A stretch of 48,607 nt of DNA from an uncultured Selenomonas sp. (lineage in GTDB: Bacteria > Bacillota > Negativicutes > Selenomonadales > Selenomonadaceae): NCBI GenBank assembly GCA_934202005.1, contig CAKPXP010000016.1, positions 1 to 48,607 on the forward strand, written 5' to 3'. The position numbers were made by a program, and so were the translations under genes. Position 1 is the stretch's first letter, and each line of letters starts with the position of its first letter. Below are positions 25,765 to 35,512 of this stretch, piece by piece. The notes under the pieces are model-generated. The model was not told where the DNA came from. It ran no database searches and was given only the letters and a program-made list of their open reading frames with translations.

Positions 25765-27054
25765 TCACGCGCTCGCGACGTCTGCCGCCGCGCTCTGGCC
25801 AAGTAGCTCGCGCGTATGGCGCGCGACGTCGTCCGCCGTGACATCCGTGCGGCGCGCGACGCCGGTCGCGAGTGCCGCCGCCGCGACGGCACGCGCGACG
25901 GTCGGCGCGACGCGCGGGTCGAACGGGCTCGCGATGACGTGCTCCTCGTCGAGCGTCTCCTTCGAGATCAGCGAGGCGATGGCCTTGGCTGCGGCGATCT
26001 TCATCTCGAGGTTGATGTCCTTCGCGCGCACATCGAGCGCGCCGCGGAAGATGCCCGGGAACGCGAGGAGGTTGTTGACTTGGTTCGGGAAGTCCGAGCG
26101 CCCTGTGCAGACGATGCGCGCACCCGCCTGCTTCGCGAGCGCCGGCATGATCTCAGGCGTCGGGTTTGCCATGGCCATGATGACGGCGTCCTCGTTCATC
26201 GAGCGCACCATCTCCTCCGTCACGCAGCCCGCGACGGAGACGCCGATGAAGACATCCGCGCCCCGGATGACATCCTTGAGCGTGCCCTTCTCCTGCTCGA
26301 GATTCGTGATCTTCGCGATGTCGTCCTTGTAGGGATTCATGCCCTGCGGACGGCCCGCGTAGATGGCGCCCTTCGAGTCGCAGAGGATGATATGCTTCGT
26401 ATTCATCGCCTGCAGCAGGCGCGTGATGGCCTGCCCCGCGGCGCCCGCGCCGTTGACGATGACCTTCGCGTCCTCGAACCGCTTGCCGATGAGCTTGAAC
26501 GCGTTGATGAGCGCCGAGACGCAGACGATCGCCGTGCCGTGCTGGTCGTCGTGGAACACGGGGATGTCGAGCTTCTCGCGCAGGCGCGTCTCGATGTCGA
26601 AGCACTGCGGCGCCTTGATATCCTCGAGGTTGATGCCGCCGAACGACGGCGCCATGAGCTCGACCGTGCGCACGACCTCATCGACATCCTGCGTATCGAG
26701 GCAGATGGGCACGGCATCGACGCCAGCGAAGCCCTTGAAGAGGATCGCCTTGCCCTCCATGACGGGCAGCCCGGCGCCCGCGCCGATGTTGCCGAGGCCG
26801 AGCACCGCCGTGCCGTTCGTCACGACGGCGACCATGTTGCCCTTCGTCGTGTAGTCGTAGATCTTCTCCGGATGCTTCTCGATCTCGAGGCACGGCTCCG
26901 CGACGCCCGGCGTATACGCGAGCGTCAGATCCTCCGCCGAGGAAAGCGGCACCTTGCTCTGGATTTCATATTTTCCCTGATGAGACGCATGGAAGCGCAG
27001 CGCGCGCTCCTTAACGTCGAATTTTTCAAACTTTTCTTTTTTCAGCTTGCTCAT
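25765..27054 (-). CDS. NAD(P)-dependent malic enzyme
   Basis: The 429-residue protein decarboxylates malate to pyruvate in the cytoplasm. It has the family start SKVPLSSAEDLTLAYTPGVA, the catalytic Tyr/Lys region (YDYTTKGNMVAVVTNGTAVL; GKAILFKGFAGVDAVPICLD), metal ligands in the GINLEDIKAPQCFDIE block and a Rossmann motif (VIVNGAGAAGQAITRLL near residue 195). The length fits short bacterial malic enzymes without the phosphotransacetylase domain. GGAGACGA precedes the ATG. Promoter at 27136-27163. Cofactor choice cannot be read with confidence. Confidence 0.94.
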   Translation of the reverse strand: MSKLKKEKFEKFDVKERALRFHASHQGKYEIQSKVPLSSAEDLTLAYTPGVAEPCLEIEKHPEKIYDYTTKGNMVAVVTNGTAVLGLGNIGAGAGLPVMEGKAILFKGFAGVDAVPICLDTQDVDEVVRTVELMAPSFGGINLEDIKAPQCFDIETRLREKLDIPVFHDDQHGTAIVCVSALINAFKLIGKRFEDAKVIVNGAGAAGQAITRLLQAMNTKHIILCDSKGAIYAGRPQGMNPYKDDIAKITNLEQEKGTLKDVIRGADVFIGVSVAGCVTEEMVRSMNEDAVIMAMANPTPEIMPALAKQAGARIVCTGRSDFPNQVNNLLAFPGIFRGALDVRAKDINLEMKIAAAKAIASLISKETLDEEHVIASPFDPRVAPTVARAVAAAALATGVARRTDVTADDVARHTRELLGQSAAADVASA

Positions 27055-27135
27055 GCGGCATTCGTCTCCTTCGCTTCATGAAATGATAAAAAGCAATCTG
27101 CATTACTTTATGTGTAAAGTTGTAAGGTTGCATTC

Positions 27136-27163
27136 ATTATACATATCCCGGCGGGAAAAGCAA
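27136..27163 (-). promoter_or_regulatory. Malic enzyme promoter
   Basis: Minus-strand TTGCTT, 16 bases, TATAAT, with a leader of about 75 bases before the gene. Confidence 0.65.
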
Positions 27164-27251
27164 ATATATAATTTTTATCGCCACGATAAATTGTTGTAAT
27201 TTTACGGAAATACTCACCATTACATACTGCCTATCCTGCATTTTCCTCCTT

Positions 27252-27312
27252 TACTGCAAGGGCGGGCGCACAATGTCCACAAAGTGGACGTTTGTGCGTT
27301 AAGCTTGCTATT
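27252..27312. repeat. GTCCAC-palindrome repeat, short form
   Basis: TTACTGCAAGGGCGGG followed by the palindrome 27267-27298 and TTAAGCTTGC. It is identical over 49 bases (27253-27301) with the copy at 24059 apart from the very end. The rest of the gap between 27164 and 27428 shows no gene. Confidence 0.75.
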
Positions 27313-27428
27313 CCCCTCATCTGTCGAGCGGAGGAGTCTCCTATGGCAACCCGGATCGGGAAGTCCGCAAAATCGCCAAAGACAACGGCCTGGCATTCTA
27401 AGCAGCGGCCTTCCCTGGCTGCAGCCGC

Positions 27429-27659
27429 TCAGCCCTGATTCGGATTCCAGCTGCTGGCACCCAACGGCTCGATCGGATGCGAGTCGCGAAGCGGCGCCCC
27501 GCAGTTCGGGCAGCCTTTGTCCTCACCGCAGCTGTCGCAGTAGAGCGTGCCGCAGTTGCTGCATTCGTATAAGAGTTCCTGCTGTTCTTCCTTTTCCTGT
27601 GCACCGCAGTAGTTGCAGTCCTCGTGCAGGACAAATGCATTCTCATTTGCCATGGTCAT
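27429..27659 (-). CDS. Small double zinc-ribbon protein
   Basis: A 76-residue protein with four CxxC knuckles: CNYCGA near residue 16, CSNCG and CDSCG near 34-45, and CPNCG near 50, enough for two zinc sites. The tail is Pro-rich and short. No enzymatic part is seen; a binding or adaptor role is possible. GAAAGGA lies five bases before the chosen ATG (27659); ATG 27653 is also possible. It is a single gene with a core palindrome directly upstream. Confidence 0.7.
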   Translation of the reverse strand: MTMANENAFVLHEDCNYCGAQEKEEQQELLYECSNCGTLYCDSCGEDKGCPNCGAPLRDSHPIEPLGASSWNPNQG

Positions 27660-27676
27660 CACATTCCTTTCTTTTC

Positions 27677-27703
27677 GGAAGCGCTGAATGAATCAGTGCT
27701 TCC
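27677..27703. repeat. Core palindrome (27 bp)
   Basis: GGAAGCGCTGA-ATGAA-TCAGTGCTTCC: the bare ends of the MITE-like elements joined back to back. It lies 17 bp upstream of the zinc-ribbon gene. Confidence 0.75.
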
Positions 27704-27873
27704 TTCCCTCCGGCGCTGCTTTTCATCAACTGCCCGGAGTACGGAGTTTCTTCTTCACAGTCATCAGTATACAGGCCCGCCGCCGCCATTTCTGTCACGA
27801 TTGCGACAAATGAGAAAAATTTTCCAGGCATCGGCTGCGGCGAGGGAACGCGGCAAAAATAAAAATGAGCAGG

Positions 27874-27914
27874 AAAAAGGCACCTGCCCATCTTTCGATG
27901 TGACAGATGCCTTT
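27874..27914 (-). terminator. gyrA terminator
   Basis: On the minus strand AAAGGCATCTG pairs with CAGGTGCCTTT (one G-U), with an inner CATC-GAAA-GATG hairpin, followed by TTTTT. It lies 13 bp after the gyrA stop. Confidence 0.85.
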
Positions 27915-27927
27915 CTGTTGCCCTTCC

Positions 27928-30354
27928 TTAGTCCTTCTGGTCGAGCACGGCCATCGAGGCGACGACGTCTCCGTCTGCCGTGTCCATGAGCTTGACGCCC
28001 TGGGTGTTGCGGCTGATGACGCTGATGTCGCTGATGTTCGTGCGGATGACGATGCCGCCCGCCGTGATGAGCATGAGCTCCTGGTCAGGATGCACGACGC
28101 GCAGGCCGATGACGTCGCCCGTCTTCTCCGTGACCTTGAGGTTGATGAGGCCCTTGCCGCCGCGCGTCTGCAGGCGGTACTCGCCCGTCTCCGTGCGCTT
28201 GCCGTAGCCCTCGGCCGTGACCGTGAGCACCTCGGCGTTCGGCTTGAGCGTATCCATGCCGATGACCTCGTCGCCGTCGTTGAGGCGGATGCCCTTCACG
28301 CCGTGCGCCGGGCGGCCCATCGCGCGCACATCGTCCTCGCTGAAGACGATGGCCATGCCCCATTTCGTGCCGAGGATGACATCGTGCGCGCCGCTCGTGA
28401 ACTTGACGCCGATGAGATCGTCGTCCTCATCGAGGTTGATGGCGTTGAGCCCGCCCTTGTGCAGGTTCTGGAACTCGATGATGCTCGTCTTCTTCACGAT
28501 GCCCTTTTTCGTCGCCATGAAGAGGTAGTCGTCCGGGTTGAACTCCTTGACCTGGATGATGGCCCGGATGCTCTCGCCCTGCTGCAGCTGCAGCAGGTTG
28601 ATGATGGCCGTTCCCTTCGCCGTGCGGCTCGCCTCGGCGATCTCATACGCCTTGAGATGGTAGACGCGGCCGCGGTTCGTGAAGAAGAGGATCGTGTGGT
28701 GCGTCGTCGTGATCAGCATGTCCTCGACGAAATCCTTCTCCTTCGTCGGCATGCCCTTGACGCCCTTGCCGCCGCGGTTCTGGCGGCGATACGTATCGAG
28801 CGGGATGCGCTTGATGTAGTTGTTGTGCGTGAGCGTGATGACGACGTCTTCCTCGGCGATGAGGTCCTCGACGTTGATCTCGCTCGTGTCGATCGTGAGC
28901 TTCGTGCGGCGCGCGTCGCCGAATTTCTTCTTGACCTCGGTGAGCTCGTCCTTGATGATGCCGAGGATGCGCGACTCGTCCGCGAGGATGGCCTTGTACT
29001 CCTCGATGGCAGCGAGGGTCTCCTGGTACTCCTGCTCGATCTTCTCGCGCTCGAGGCCGGTGAGGCGCTGCAGGCGGAGGTCGAGGATGGCCTGCGCCTG
29101 CTTGTCGCTGAGCTGGAAGCCCTCCATGAGCGCCGTCTTCGCGATCTCAGCCGTGCGGCTCTCGCGGATGGTCGTGATGACCGCGTCGAGATGGTCGAGC
29201 GCGATGGTGAGTCCTTCGAGGATATGGGCGCGCGCCTCGGCCTTTTTGAGCTCGTAGCGCGTCCTCCTGGTGATGACGTCCTCCTGGTGCTTGATGTAGT
29301 AGTGGAGCACCTGCTTGAGATTCAGCACCTGCGGCTTGCCGTCGACGAGCGCGAGCATGATGACGCCGAAGCTGTCCTGCAGCTTCGTATGCTTGTAGAG
29401 CTGGTTGAGGATGACGTTCGCGTTCGCGTCGCGGCGCAGGTCGATGACGATGCGCATGCCGCTGCGGTCCGACTCATCGTTGAGCGCCGTGATGCCCTCG
29501 ATCTCCTTGTCGCGCACGAGCTGCGCGATGCTCTCGACGAGCTTTGCCTTGTTCACCTGGTACGGCAGCTCCGTCACGATGATGCGCGGCTTGCCGTTCG
29601 AGAGCGTCTCGATGCGGGCGTTCGCGCGCATCTTGATGACGCCGCGGCCCGTCGTATAGGCGCTCCTGATACCCTCGCTGCCGAGGATGAGGCCCGCCGT
29701 CGGGAAATCCGGCCCCTTGATGACCTGCATGAGATCCTCGACCGTCGCCTCCGGATGGTCGATGAGCATGAGCGTGCCGTCGATGACCTCGCTCATATTG
29801 TGCGGCGGGATGTTCGTCGCCATGCCGACCGCGATGCCGCTCGTGCCGTTCACGAGCAGCTGCGGGAACTTCGCCGGCAGCACCGACGGCTCCTTCAGCG
29901 ACTCATCGTAGTTCGGGACGAAATCCACTGTCTCCTTGTCGATGTCCTGCAGCATGAGCTCCGCGATCTTCGACATGCGCACCTCGGTATAGCGCATCGC
30001 GGCCGCCGGATCACCGTCGACCGAGCCGAAGTTGCCGTGCCCGTCCGCGAGCATATAGCGCATGGAGAAATCCTGCGCCATGCGCACGATCGCGTCGTAG
30101 ACCGAGATGTCGCCGTGCGGATGATACTTACCGAGAACCTCGCCGACGATACGCGCCGACTTCTTGTAGGGCTTCGTCGAGCCCATGCCCGCCTCCTGCA
30201 TCGCATAGAGGATGCGGCGGTGCACCGGCTTCAGACCATCGCGCACATCCGGCAGCGCGCGCGCCACGATGACGCTCATCGCGTAGTCGATGTACGAGTT
30301 CTTCATCTCGTGCTCGAGATTCACCGGCACGATCTTGCCTTGACCAAAATCCAC
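27928..30354 (-). CDS. gyrA: DNA gyrase subunit A
   Basis: This 808-residue subunit carries the breakage-reunion domain ([20 protein letters not shown]; catalytic Tyr in [12 protein letters not shown] near residue 120), the coiled tower (to about 490) and six beta-pinwheel blades; [10 protein letters not shown] matches the GyrA box and separates it from ParC. At the position of E. coli Ser83 the protein has Ile ([10 protein letters not shown], codon 30106-30108), a residue known from quinolone-resistant gyrases. The start is GTG with GAGGTGA upstream. The promoter at 30514-30542 gives a leader of about 150 bases with two palindromes. gyrB is not adjacent. Confidence 0.96.
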   Translation of the reverse strand: MDFGQGKIVPVNLEHEMKNSYIDYAMSVIVARALPDVRDGLKPVHRRILYAMQEAGMGSTKPYKKSARIVGEVLGKYHPHGDISVYDAIVRMAQDFSMRYMLADGHGNFGSVDGDPAAAMRYTEVRMSKIAELMLQDIDKETVDFVPNYDESLKEPSVLPAKFPQLLVNGTSGIAVGMATNIPPHNMSEVIDGTLMLIDHPEATVEDLMQVIKGPDFPTAGLILGSEGIRSAYTTGRGVIKMRANARIETLSNGKPRIIVTELPYQVNKAKLVESIAQLVRDKEIEGITALNDESDRSGMRIVIDLRRDANANVILNQLYKHTKLQDSFGVIMLALVDGKPQVLNLKQVLHYYIKHQEDVITRRTRYELKKAEARAHILEGLTIALDHLDAVITTIRESRTAEIAKTALMEGFQLSDKQAQAILDLRLQRLTGLEREKIEQEYQETLAAIEEYKAILADESRILGIIKDELTEVKKKFGDARRTKLTIDTSEINVEDLIAEEDVVITLTHNNYIKRIPLDTYRRQNRGGKGVKGMPTKEKDFVEDMLITTTHHTILFFTNRGRVYHLKAYEIAEASRTAKGTAIINLLQLQQGESIRAIIQVKEFNPDDYLFMATKKGIVKKTSIIEFQNLHKGGLNAINLDEDDDLIGVKFTSGAHDVILGTKWGMAIVFSEDDVRAMGRPAHGVKGIRLNDGDEVIGMDTLKPNAEVLTVTAEGYGKRTETGEYRLQTRGGKGLINLKVTEKTGDVIGLRVVHPDQELMLITAGGIVIRTNISDISVISRNTQGVKLMDTADGDVVASMAVLDQKD

Positions 30355-30379
30355 AATCTCACCTCAAACTCATTCGTAA

Positions 30380-30437
30380 GGAAGCGCTGAATGCATCAAT
30401 GCTTCCGGAAGAAACCGCCGATCTCATCAGTGATTCC
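30380..30437. repeat. Two tandem core palindromes in the gyrA leader
   Basis: GGAAGCGCTGAATGCATCAATGCTTCC (30380-30406; given here as one repeat unit with arms GGAAGC and GCTTCC) is followed at once by a looser copy ending TCAGTGATTCC. Both would be transcribed as hairpins just ahead of gyrA. Confidence 0.65.
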
Positions 30438-30513
30438 GGAAAGATCCGCCGGTTCCAAGCAATCACATGCTCGCGGCCGCGCGCCGCAAAGCTCGAAATT
30501 TTTTCAGCATTTC

Positions 30514-30542
30514 ATTATACCATTTTCCCCGCAAAAGCGCAA
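30514..30542 (-). promoter_or_regulatory. gyrA promoter
   Basis: Minus-strand TTGCGC, 17 bases, TATAAT. Confidence 0.7.
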
Positions 30543-30604
30543 AGAAGCCGCGCCGCGCGCCGCCTGACTCCGGGTGCTGCGAGCACGCTCCCTGGTCTTT
30601 CATA

Positions 30605-30716
30605 GCGACGCGCAACGCACAAATATCCGCTTCTTGGACAGAGTGCGCCCGCCCTTAGAGGATTTCCAGCCAATCGCGCTGCGCCTGCGGCTTGCGCTCT
30701 TGGGGATTTACACAGC
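30605..30716. repeat. GTCCAC repeat, long form, diverged
   Basis: CGCAACGCACAAATATCCGC...GGACAGAGTGCGCCCGCCC, then TTTCCAGCCAATCGCGCTGC and GCCTGCGGCTTGCGCTCTTG. It is the reverse of the copy at 24004-24115, with a decayed palindrome. Confidence 0.65.
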
Positions 30717-30752
30717 AAAGGCCCGGACATCCGCGCGGATGTCCGAGCCTTT
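30717..30752 (-). terminator. purA terminator
   Basis: AAAGGC[T]CGGACATCCG pairs with CGGATGTCCGGGCCTTT on the minus strand (one wobble), 28 bp after the purA stop. The ends are symmetric, so it may work both ways. Confidence 0.85.
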
Positions 30753-30780
30753 CTCCCCCCTGGAATCAGGGAAACACAGA

Positions 30781-32067
30781 TCAGAAGATATCATCAGCGA
30801 TGACGATCGTCTCGTCGCGGTTCGGGCCGACGGAGACGATGCCGAGCGCGATGCCCGTGACCTCGGCCATGCGCTCGAGGTATTTCTTCGCGTTCGCCGG
30901 CAGGTCTTCGTACTTGCGGACCTTCGTGATGTCGGTCTTCCAGCCCTCGAACGTCTCGTAGACCGGCTCGACCTCCGCGAGCACCTTGAGGCTCGCGGGG
31001 ATCTCGTTGAGGAGCTTGCCCTGGTACTTGTAGCCCGTGCACATCTTGATCTCGTCGAAGCTGTCGAGGATGTCGAGGCGCGTGACGGCCATGTAATCGA
31101 TGCCCGAGATCAGCCCCGCATAGCGCACGATGCAGGCATCGAGCCAGCCCGTGCGGCGCGGACGGCCCGTGACGACGCCGTACTCGTGGCCTTCCTCGCG
31201 GATCTTATCGCCGATGGCGTTGAGCTGCTCCGTCGGGAACGGCCCCTCGCCGACGCGCGTGCAGTACGCCTTGACGATGCCGACGACCTTGTCGATCTTC
31301 TTCGGCGCGACGCCCGCGCCGACGGCGACACCGCCGGAGATGGGGTGCGAGGCCGTGACATAGGGGTATGTGCCGTAGTCGATGTCGAGCATCGTCGCCT
31401 GCGCGCCCTCGAAGAGGATCTTGCGGCCCTGCGCGATCTCCTCGTTGAGCAGCGCGATCGTATCGCAGACATACGGGCGCAGGCGGTCGGCGTAGCCGTT
31501 ATACTCCGCGAGCATCGCGTCGTAGTCGAGCGGCTCGTGGTCGTAGAGGAGCCTCAGTTCCTTGTTCTTGATGGCGAGGTTTTCCTTCAGACGGCGCGCG
31601 AATTCCTCTTTATCGATGAAGTCGCAGACGCGGATGCCGATGCGGTTGTCGCGGTCCATGTAGCAGGGGCCGATGCCGCGGTGCGTCGTGCCGACCTTGT
31701 TCTTGCCGCGCGCCTCGTCGCCGATGCCGTCCATGAGGCAGTGATACGGGAGCACGACATGCGCGCGGTTGCTGATGCGGATGCCGGAGAGGTCGATGCC
31801 GCGCGCCGCGAGCGAGTCCATCTCCTCGAGCATGACCTTCGGGTCGAAGGCGACGCCGTTGCCGACGATGCAGTGCGAGCCCTTGAACAGGATGCCCGAC
31901 GGCATGAGGCGCAGCTTGTATGCTTCATCATTGACGACGACGGTATGGCCGGCGTTGCTGCCGCCCTGGTAGCGCACGACCGTCTCAGCCTGCTGGGCGA
32001 GATAGTCGACGATCTTGCCCTTTCCCTCGTCGCCCCATTGCGTACCGGTTACTACTACTGTTGACAT
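30781..32067 (-). CDS. purA: Adenylosuccinate synthetase
   Basis: The 428-residue GTP-dependent enzyme joins IMP and aspartate, the first step from IMP to AMP. It shows the P-loop-like TQWGDEGKGKIVD at residue 9, the IMP-binding GGSNAGHTVVV near 35, THRGIGPCYMDR near 125, FEGAQATMLDIDYGTYPYVT near 220 and the GTP-binding KXD-type end (GPNRDETI). AAAGGAG precedes MSTVVVTGT; the frame extends upstream without a ribosome site. It follows purB by 259 bp, so the two consecutive AMP enzymes are probably one operon. Confidence 0.97.
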   Translation of the reverse strand: MSTVVVTGTQWGDEGKGKIVDYLAQQAETVVRYQGGSNAGHTVVVNDEAYKLRLMPSGILFKGSHCIVGNGVAFDPKVMLEEMDSLAARGIDLSGIRISNRAHVVLPYHCLMDGIGDEARGKNKVGTTHRGIGPCYMDRDNRIGIRVCDFIDKEEFARRLKENLAIKNKELRLLYDHEPLDYDAMLAEYNGYADRLRPYVCDTIALLNEEIAQGRKILFEGAQATMLDIDYGTYPYVTASHPISGGVAVGAGVAPKKIDKVVGIVKAYCTRVGEGPFPTEQLNAIGDKIREEGHEYGVVTGRPRRTGWLDACIVRYAGLISGIDYMAVTRLDILDSFDEIKMCTGYKYQGKLLNEIPASLKVLAEVEPVYETFEGWKTDITKVRKYEDLPANAKKYLERMAEVTGIALGIVSVGPNRDETIVIADDIF

Positions 32068-32326
32068 AGGCGTAATTCTCCTTTTGACGGCGCGGGCGCG
32101 CCGCTCTGTCTTGCTGGGCGGAGCCTGCCCGCCGCCATGCGGCTTCGGCAAAGGCGCCGCGCCTGTTGGGCCACCGATGGAGAGATCCGCTCTGCCTCTG
32201 CGCAGCCTGGCCGACTGCGGGGCGCAGCGCAAGACGCGCTGCCGCGCCTCGCTGCCGCGGGAAATCTTTCCCAGCGCGATACCGCACAGCCGCATAAAGC
32301 CGGATCCTCATTTCATCCGCGCTTCC
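32068..32326. other. GC-rich gap between purB and purA
   Basis: No promoter, terminator or gene is evident. The stretch is GC-rich with short local inverted repeats and could hold a processing site. Confidence 0.4.
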
Positions 32327-33619
32327 TTACAGTCCGAAACGAGCGAAGATCATATCGACGTTGCGCAGGAAATACTTGTAATCGAAGCAATCGTCGATCT
32401 CTTCCTTCGTGAGGTACTTCGTGATGTCCGGATCGCTCTCGACGCTCGTGCGGAAATCCTGGCCCTCCATCCAGCGCTTCATCGCGTTGCGCTGCACCCA
32501 CTTGTAGGCATCCTCGCGCAGCACGCCCTTGTCGACGACGGCGAGCAGGATGCGCTGGCTGTAGATGAGGCCGCCCGTGCGGTTCATATCGTGCAGCATC
32601 TTCTCCGGATAGACGAGCAGCTTGTCGATGATGTCCGTGAGCTTCGCCGTGCAGTAGTCGAGGTTGATGGAGGAATCCGGCAGGATGACGCGCTCCACCG
32701 AGCTGTGGGAGATGTCGCGCTCATGCCAGAGCGTGATGTCCTCGAGCGCCGCGACAGCGTTGCCGCGGTTGAGGCGCGCCATGCCGCTGATGCGCTCGCA
32801 GTTGATGGGGTTGCGCTTGTGCGGCATCGCAGACGAGCCCTTCTGCCCCGGGGAGAAATACTCCTCCGCCTCGCGGATATCCGTGCGCTGGAGGTTGCGC
32901 ACCTCCGTCGCGATCTTCTCGAGCGTCGAGGAGCAGATGGCGATCGTCGTCACGAACTCCGCGTGGCGGTCGCGCTGGATGACCTGCGTCGCGAGGCGCA
33001 CCGGCGTGAGGCCGAGCTTCTCGCCGACCATCTGCTCGATCTTCGGATCGATGTTGGAATACGTGCCGACAGCGCCCGAGAGCTTGCAGACGGAGACGAT
33101 CTTCTTCGCGTGCTCGACGCGCTCGATATCGCGCTCGATCTCCGCGCTCCAGAGCAGGAGCTTGAGGCCGAACGTCATCGGCTCCGCGTGGATGCCATGC
33201 GTGCGGCCGATGCACGGCGTATGCTTGAACTCCACGGCGCGGCGGCGCAACACCTCGTGGAACGCCCGGAGATCCTTGAGGATGATGTCGCAGGCGTCAC
33301 GCATCATCATGCAGTAAGCCGTGTCCTTCACATCAGAGGACGTCAGTCCTTTGTGGATGTACTTGGAGTCATCACCGACATGCTCCGCGACATTCGTCAG
33401 GAACGCGATGATGTCATGATGCGTTACAGACTCGATCTCATGGATGCGATCCACCTCGAACGCCGCCTTCGCGCGGATGTTCTTGGCCGCCTCCTTCGGG
33501 ATCTCGCCGAGCTCCGCCATGGCGTCGCAGGCAGCCATCTCGACATTCAGGATCTGCTGCCACTCGTTCTCGATGGACCAGAGATGGCCCATCTCCGGCC
33601 TGGTGTAACGTTCAATCAT
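32327..33619 (-). CDS. purB: Adenylosuccinate lyase
   Basis: The 430-residue fumarase-superfamily enzyme cleaves adenylosuccinate and SAICAR. It has RYTRPEMGHLWSIENEWQQI at the start, THHDIIAFLTNVAEHVG with the first catalytic His region near 68, GRTHGIHAEPMTFGLKLLLW near 140 and the flexible signature loop SSAMPHKRNPINCERISG near 265. AAGGAGG precedes the ATG. Promoter TTGACA-17-TATGAT at 33732-33760; purA follows. Confidence 0.97.
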   Translation of the reverse strand: MIERYTRPEMGHLWSIENEWQQILNVEMAACDAMAELGEIPKEAAKNIRAKAAFEVDRIHEIESVTHHDIIAFLTNVAEHVGDDSKYIHKGLTSSDVKDTAYCMMMRDACDIILKDLRAFHEVLRRRAVEFKHTPCIGRTHGIHAEPMTFGLKLLLWSAEIERDIERVEHAKKIVSVCKLSGAVGTYSNIDPKIEQMVGEKLGLTPVRLATQVIQRDRHAEFVTTIAICSSTLEKIATEVRNLQRTDIREAEEYFSPGQKGSSAMPHKRNPINCERISGMARLNRGNAVAALEDITLWHERDISHSSVERVILPDSSINLDYCTAKLTDIIDKLLVYPEKMLHDMNRTGGLIYSQRILLAVVDKGVLREDAYKWVQRNAMKRWMEGQDFRTSVESDPDITKYLTKEEIDDCFDYKYFLRNVDMIFARFGL

Positions 33620-33731
33620 CTAGTGTTTCCTCCTTAAAGCCCCGCGGCGCGCGCCGCTAAAGCACAAACACAAAAAAGGAACTCAGACGGAGCTTCCGCC
33701 GAGCCTGGAGATTCCCTTATATCCCTCGCTT

Positions 33732-33760
33732 ATCATATCATCTCAGGAAAGAGGTGTCAA
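33732..33760 (-). promoter_or_regulatory. purB-purA promoter
   Basis: Minus-strand TTGACA (33755-33760), 17 bases, TATGAT (33732-33737); leader of about 105 bases. Confidence 0.8.
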
Positions 33761-33834
33761 TAAAGGCCGCGGCAACAAAACAAACTGCCGCCACCCGCGT
33801 ACGGCACGGCGCGCAGCGCGAACATCCGCCGCTT

Positions 33835-34108
33835 TTAAGGAACCGCTGATTTTAGTGAAGCCACGCATTCACTTAGCCTTCCCCTCAGGGGGCGCATCAG
33901 CGCGGGATGCCAGTGGCATCCCCGGAAGTGCCGAGCGTAGCGAGGCAGAAGAGGTATTTTGCCTCGAATTTAGGTTTTTCTGCACATTCCCCCGCCGTGC
34001 AGCACCTCTTCCACCGCTACGCGGTCCCCCTTCTCCTGTGGAGAAGGTATGTTCTCATCCACTCAACAGTAAGTGGTAAAAATCTTGCATTAATCAGCGC
34101 TTCCTTAA
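33835..34108. mobile_element. MITE-like element B
   Basis: 274 bp bounded by TTAAGGAACCGCTGATT and AATCAGCGCTTCCTTAA. The interior is nearly the same as element A in the fru operon, including GATGCCAGTGGCATCCC and CTTCTCC...GGAGAAGG hairpins. It holds no gene. Its right end supplies the region upstream of a TATAAT (34131-34136) before the AEC permease gene. Confidence 0.88.
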
Positions 34109-34245
34109 TAAAACACACGGAAACCCGGCATATAATGGAAAGGATTCATCACCAAAGCCACGCCGCCCCCCGCCGCCTCCTTGCAGCCAATCGCACAGGG
34201 AGCCACCGCGAGCGGCGGCGTGCCGCAAAGAAAGAAGGTCTCTCC

Positions 34246-35187
34246 ATGCTCCGCATCCTCTTCGTCCTCACGGACCTCGTCGCGCCGCTCGCCTGCGGCT
34301 ATTTCCTCAAGCAGCACCACCTGCTCTCACAGCGCGTCAACGACTGCCTCATCCGCTTCAACATCATCATCGTCAACACCCTGCTCGCGCTGCTCGCCTT
34401 CTGGGTGCTGCCGCTCGACAACGGCCTCCTCATCGCCCCGCTCTTCGGCTGCTTCCTCGTCCTCTTCCCCGGCCTCATCGGCTACGCGCTCTTCGCGCGC
34501 CGCCTCAAAAGCCCCCTCGACCGCGGCGCCTACATGGGCAGCGCCCTCCTCGCGAACCTCGGCACCCTGGGCGGCGTCTGCGCCTTCATCCTCTACAACG
34601 AGCAAGGCTTCGCCTACGCCCAGCTCGTCGCGACCATCCAGAACTTCCTCCTCTGCATCGTCGTCTTCCCCATCGCCCAATACTACCATATGAAAGCCAC
34701 CGGCAGCCTCCAGCAGACCAGCCGCCTCAGGAGCCTGCGCGACATGTTCCTCAGCCCGAACCAGCTCTGCGTCCTCGGCATGGCTGCGGGGCTCGCCCTC
34801 AACGCCCTCGGCATCGAACGCCCCGCGCCCCTCGGCACCCTCTTCCAAAGCCTCGTCCACATCGGCGCCTGGTCCGCCATGCTCCCCGTCGGCTTCTTCA
34901 TCGACCTTCGCACCACGCGACGCTACCTCCCCCACATCCATAGCCTCACCGCCCTGCGCTTCCTCATCACCCCCGCCGCCACCCTCCTCCTCGCCACACT
35001 CCTCCCCCTCGACCCGATCCTTCGCCACACCATCATCATCCTCTCCTTCGCCCCCACCGCCATCAACGCCGTCCTCTCCGCCCGCCTCTACCGCCTCAAC
35101 GTCAACCTCCCCGCCGCCAGCTTCCTCATCACCACCGCCGCCTTCCTCCTCATCATCTTCCCCATCCTCTTCTTCCTGCTGCGGTAA
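34246..35187 (+). CDS. AEC-family permease
   Basis: The 313-residue membrane protein has about ten hydrophobic segments arranged as two five-helix halves, as in auxin-efflux-carrier transporters: ILFVLTDLVAPLACGYFLKQ at the start, FNIIIVNTLLALLAFWVLPL, GSALLANLGTLGGVCAFILY (with the typical small-residue unwound helix) and ITTAAFLLIIFPILFFLL at the end. Bacterial relatives move malate or other small acids; the substrate here is unknown. GAAGGT lies seven bases before the ATG at 34246. It is a single gene after element B. Confidence 0.82.
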   Translation: MLRILFVLTDLVAPLACGYFLKQHHLLSQRVNDCLIRFNIIIVNTLLALLAFWVLPLDNGLLIAPLFGCFLVLFPGLIGYALFARRLKSPLDRGAYMGSALLANLGTLGGVCAFILYNEQGFAYAQLVATIQNFLLCIVVFPIAQYYHMKATGSLQQTSRLRSLRDMFLSPNQLCVLGMAAGLALNALGIERPAPLGTLFQSLVHIGAWSAMLPVGFFIDLRTTRRYLPHIHSLTALRFLITPAATLLLATLLPLDPILRHTIIILSFAPTAINAVLSARLYRLNVNLPAASFLITTAAFLLIIFPILFFLLR

Positions 35188-35280
35188 ACCTCCTCTCCTC
35201 CTCTCTCCCCCAGTCGCGCGGCCGCCCCGCCTCAAGCCCCTGCCCGCCTCGAACCATTTCCTCTGCGACCTGCGATCAGG

Positions 35281-35406
35281 GCGGCTGGTGTCAGACAGCG
35301 AGCGTAGCGCGGAGCCTATTCGGAGGCACGACGAGCCTCCATCACATCTTCATCCTTTATCGCCGACGAGAGCGCAGCGCGAAGCGAGTCGGCTGACACC
35401 AGCCGC
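35281..35406 (+). repeat. Structured repeat R, copy 1
   Basis: Outer arms GCGGCTGGTGTCAG and CTGACACCAGCCGC pair perfectly (14 bp). Inside lie AGCGAGCGTAGCG, TATTCGGAGGCACGACGAGC and GCCGACGAGAGCGCAGCGCG...GCGAGTCG. Confidence 0.85.
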
Positions 35407-35512
35407 CCGCCTGCCTCGAACCCCAACCCGCCTCGAACTACAGCCCGCCTCGAACTACAGCCCGCCTCGCCCCCAGCTCGCCTCGAACGCTCCCCACCTC
35501 GCGCCCCATCAG

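Noticed and set aside
34246..35187. Bile-acid:sodium symporter instead of AEC permease
   Set aside because: The C-terminal segment and the two five-helix repeats fit AEC better, though substrate remains open.
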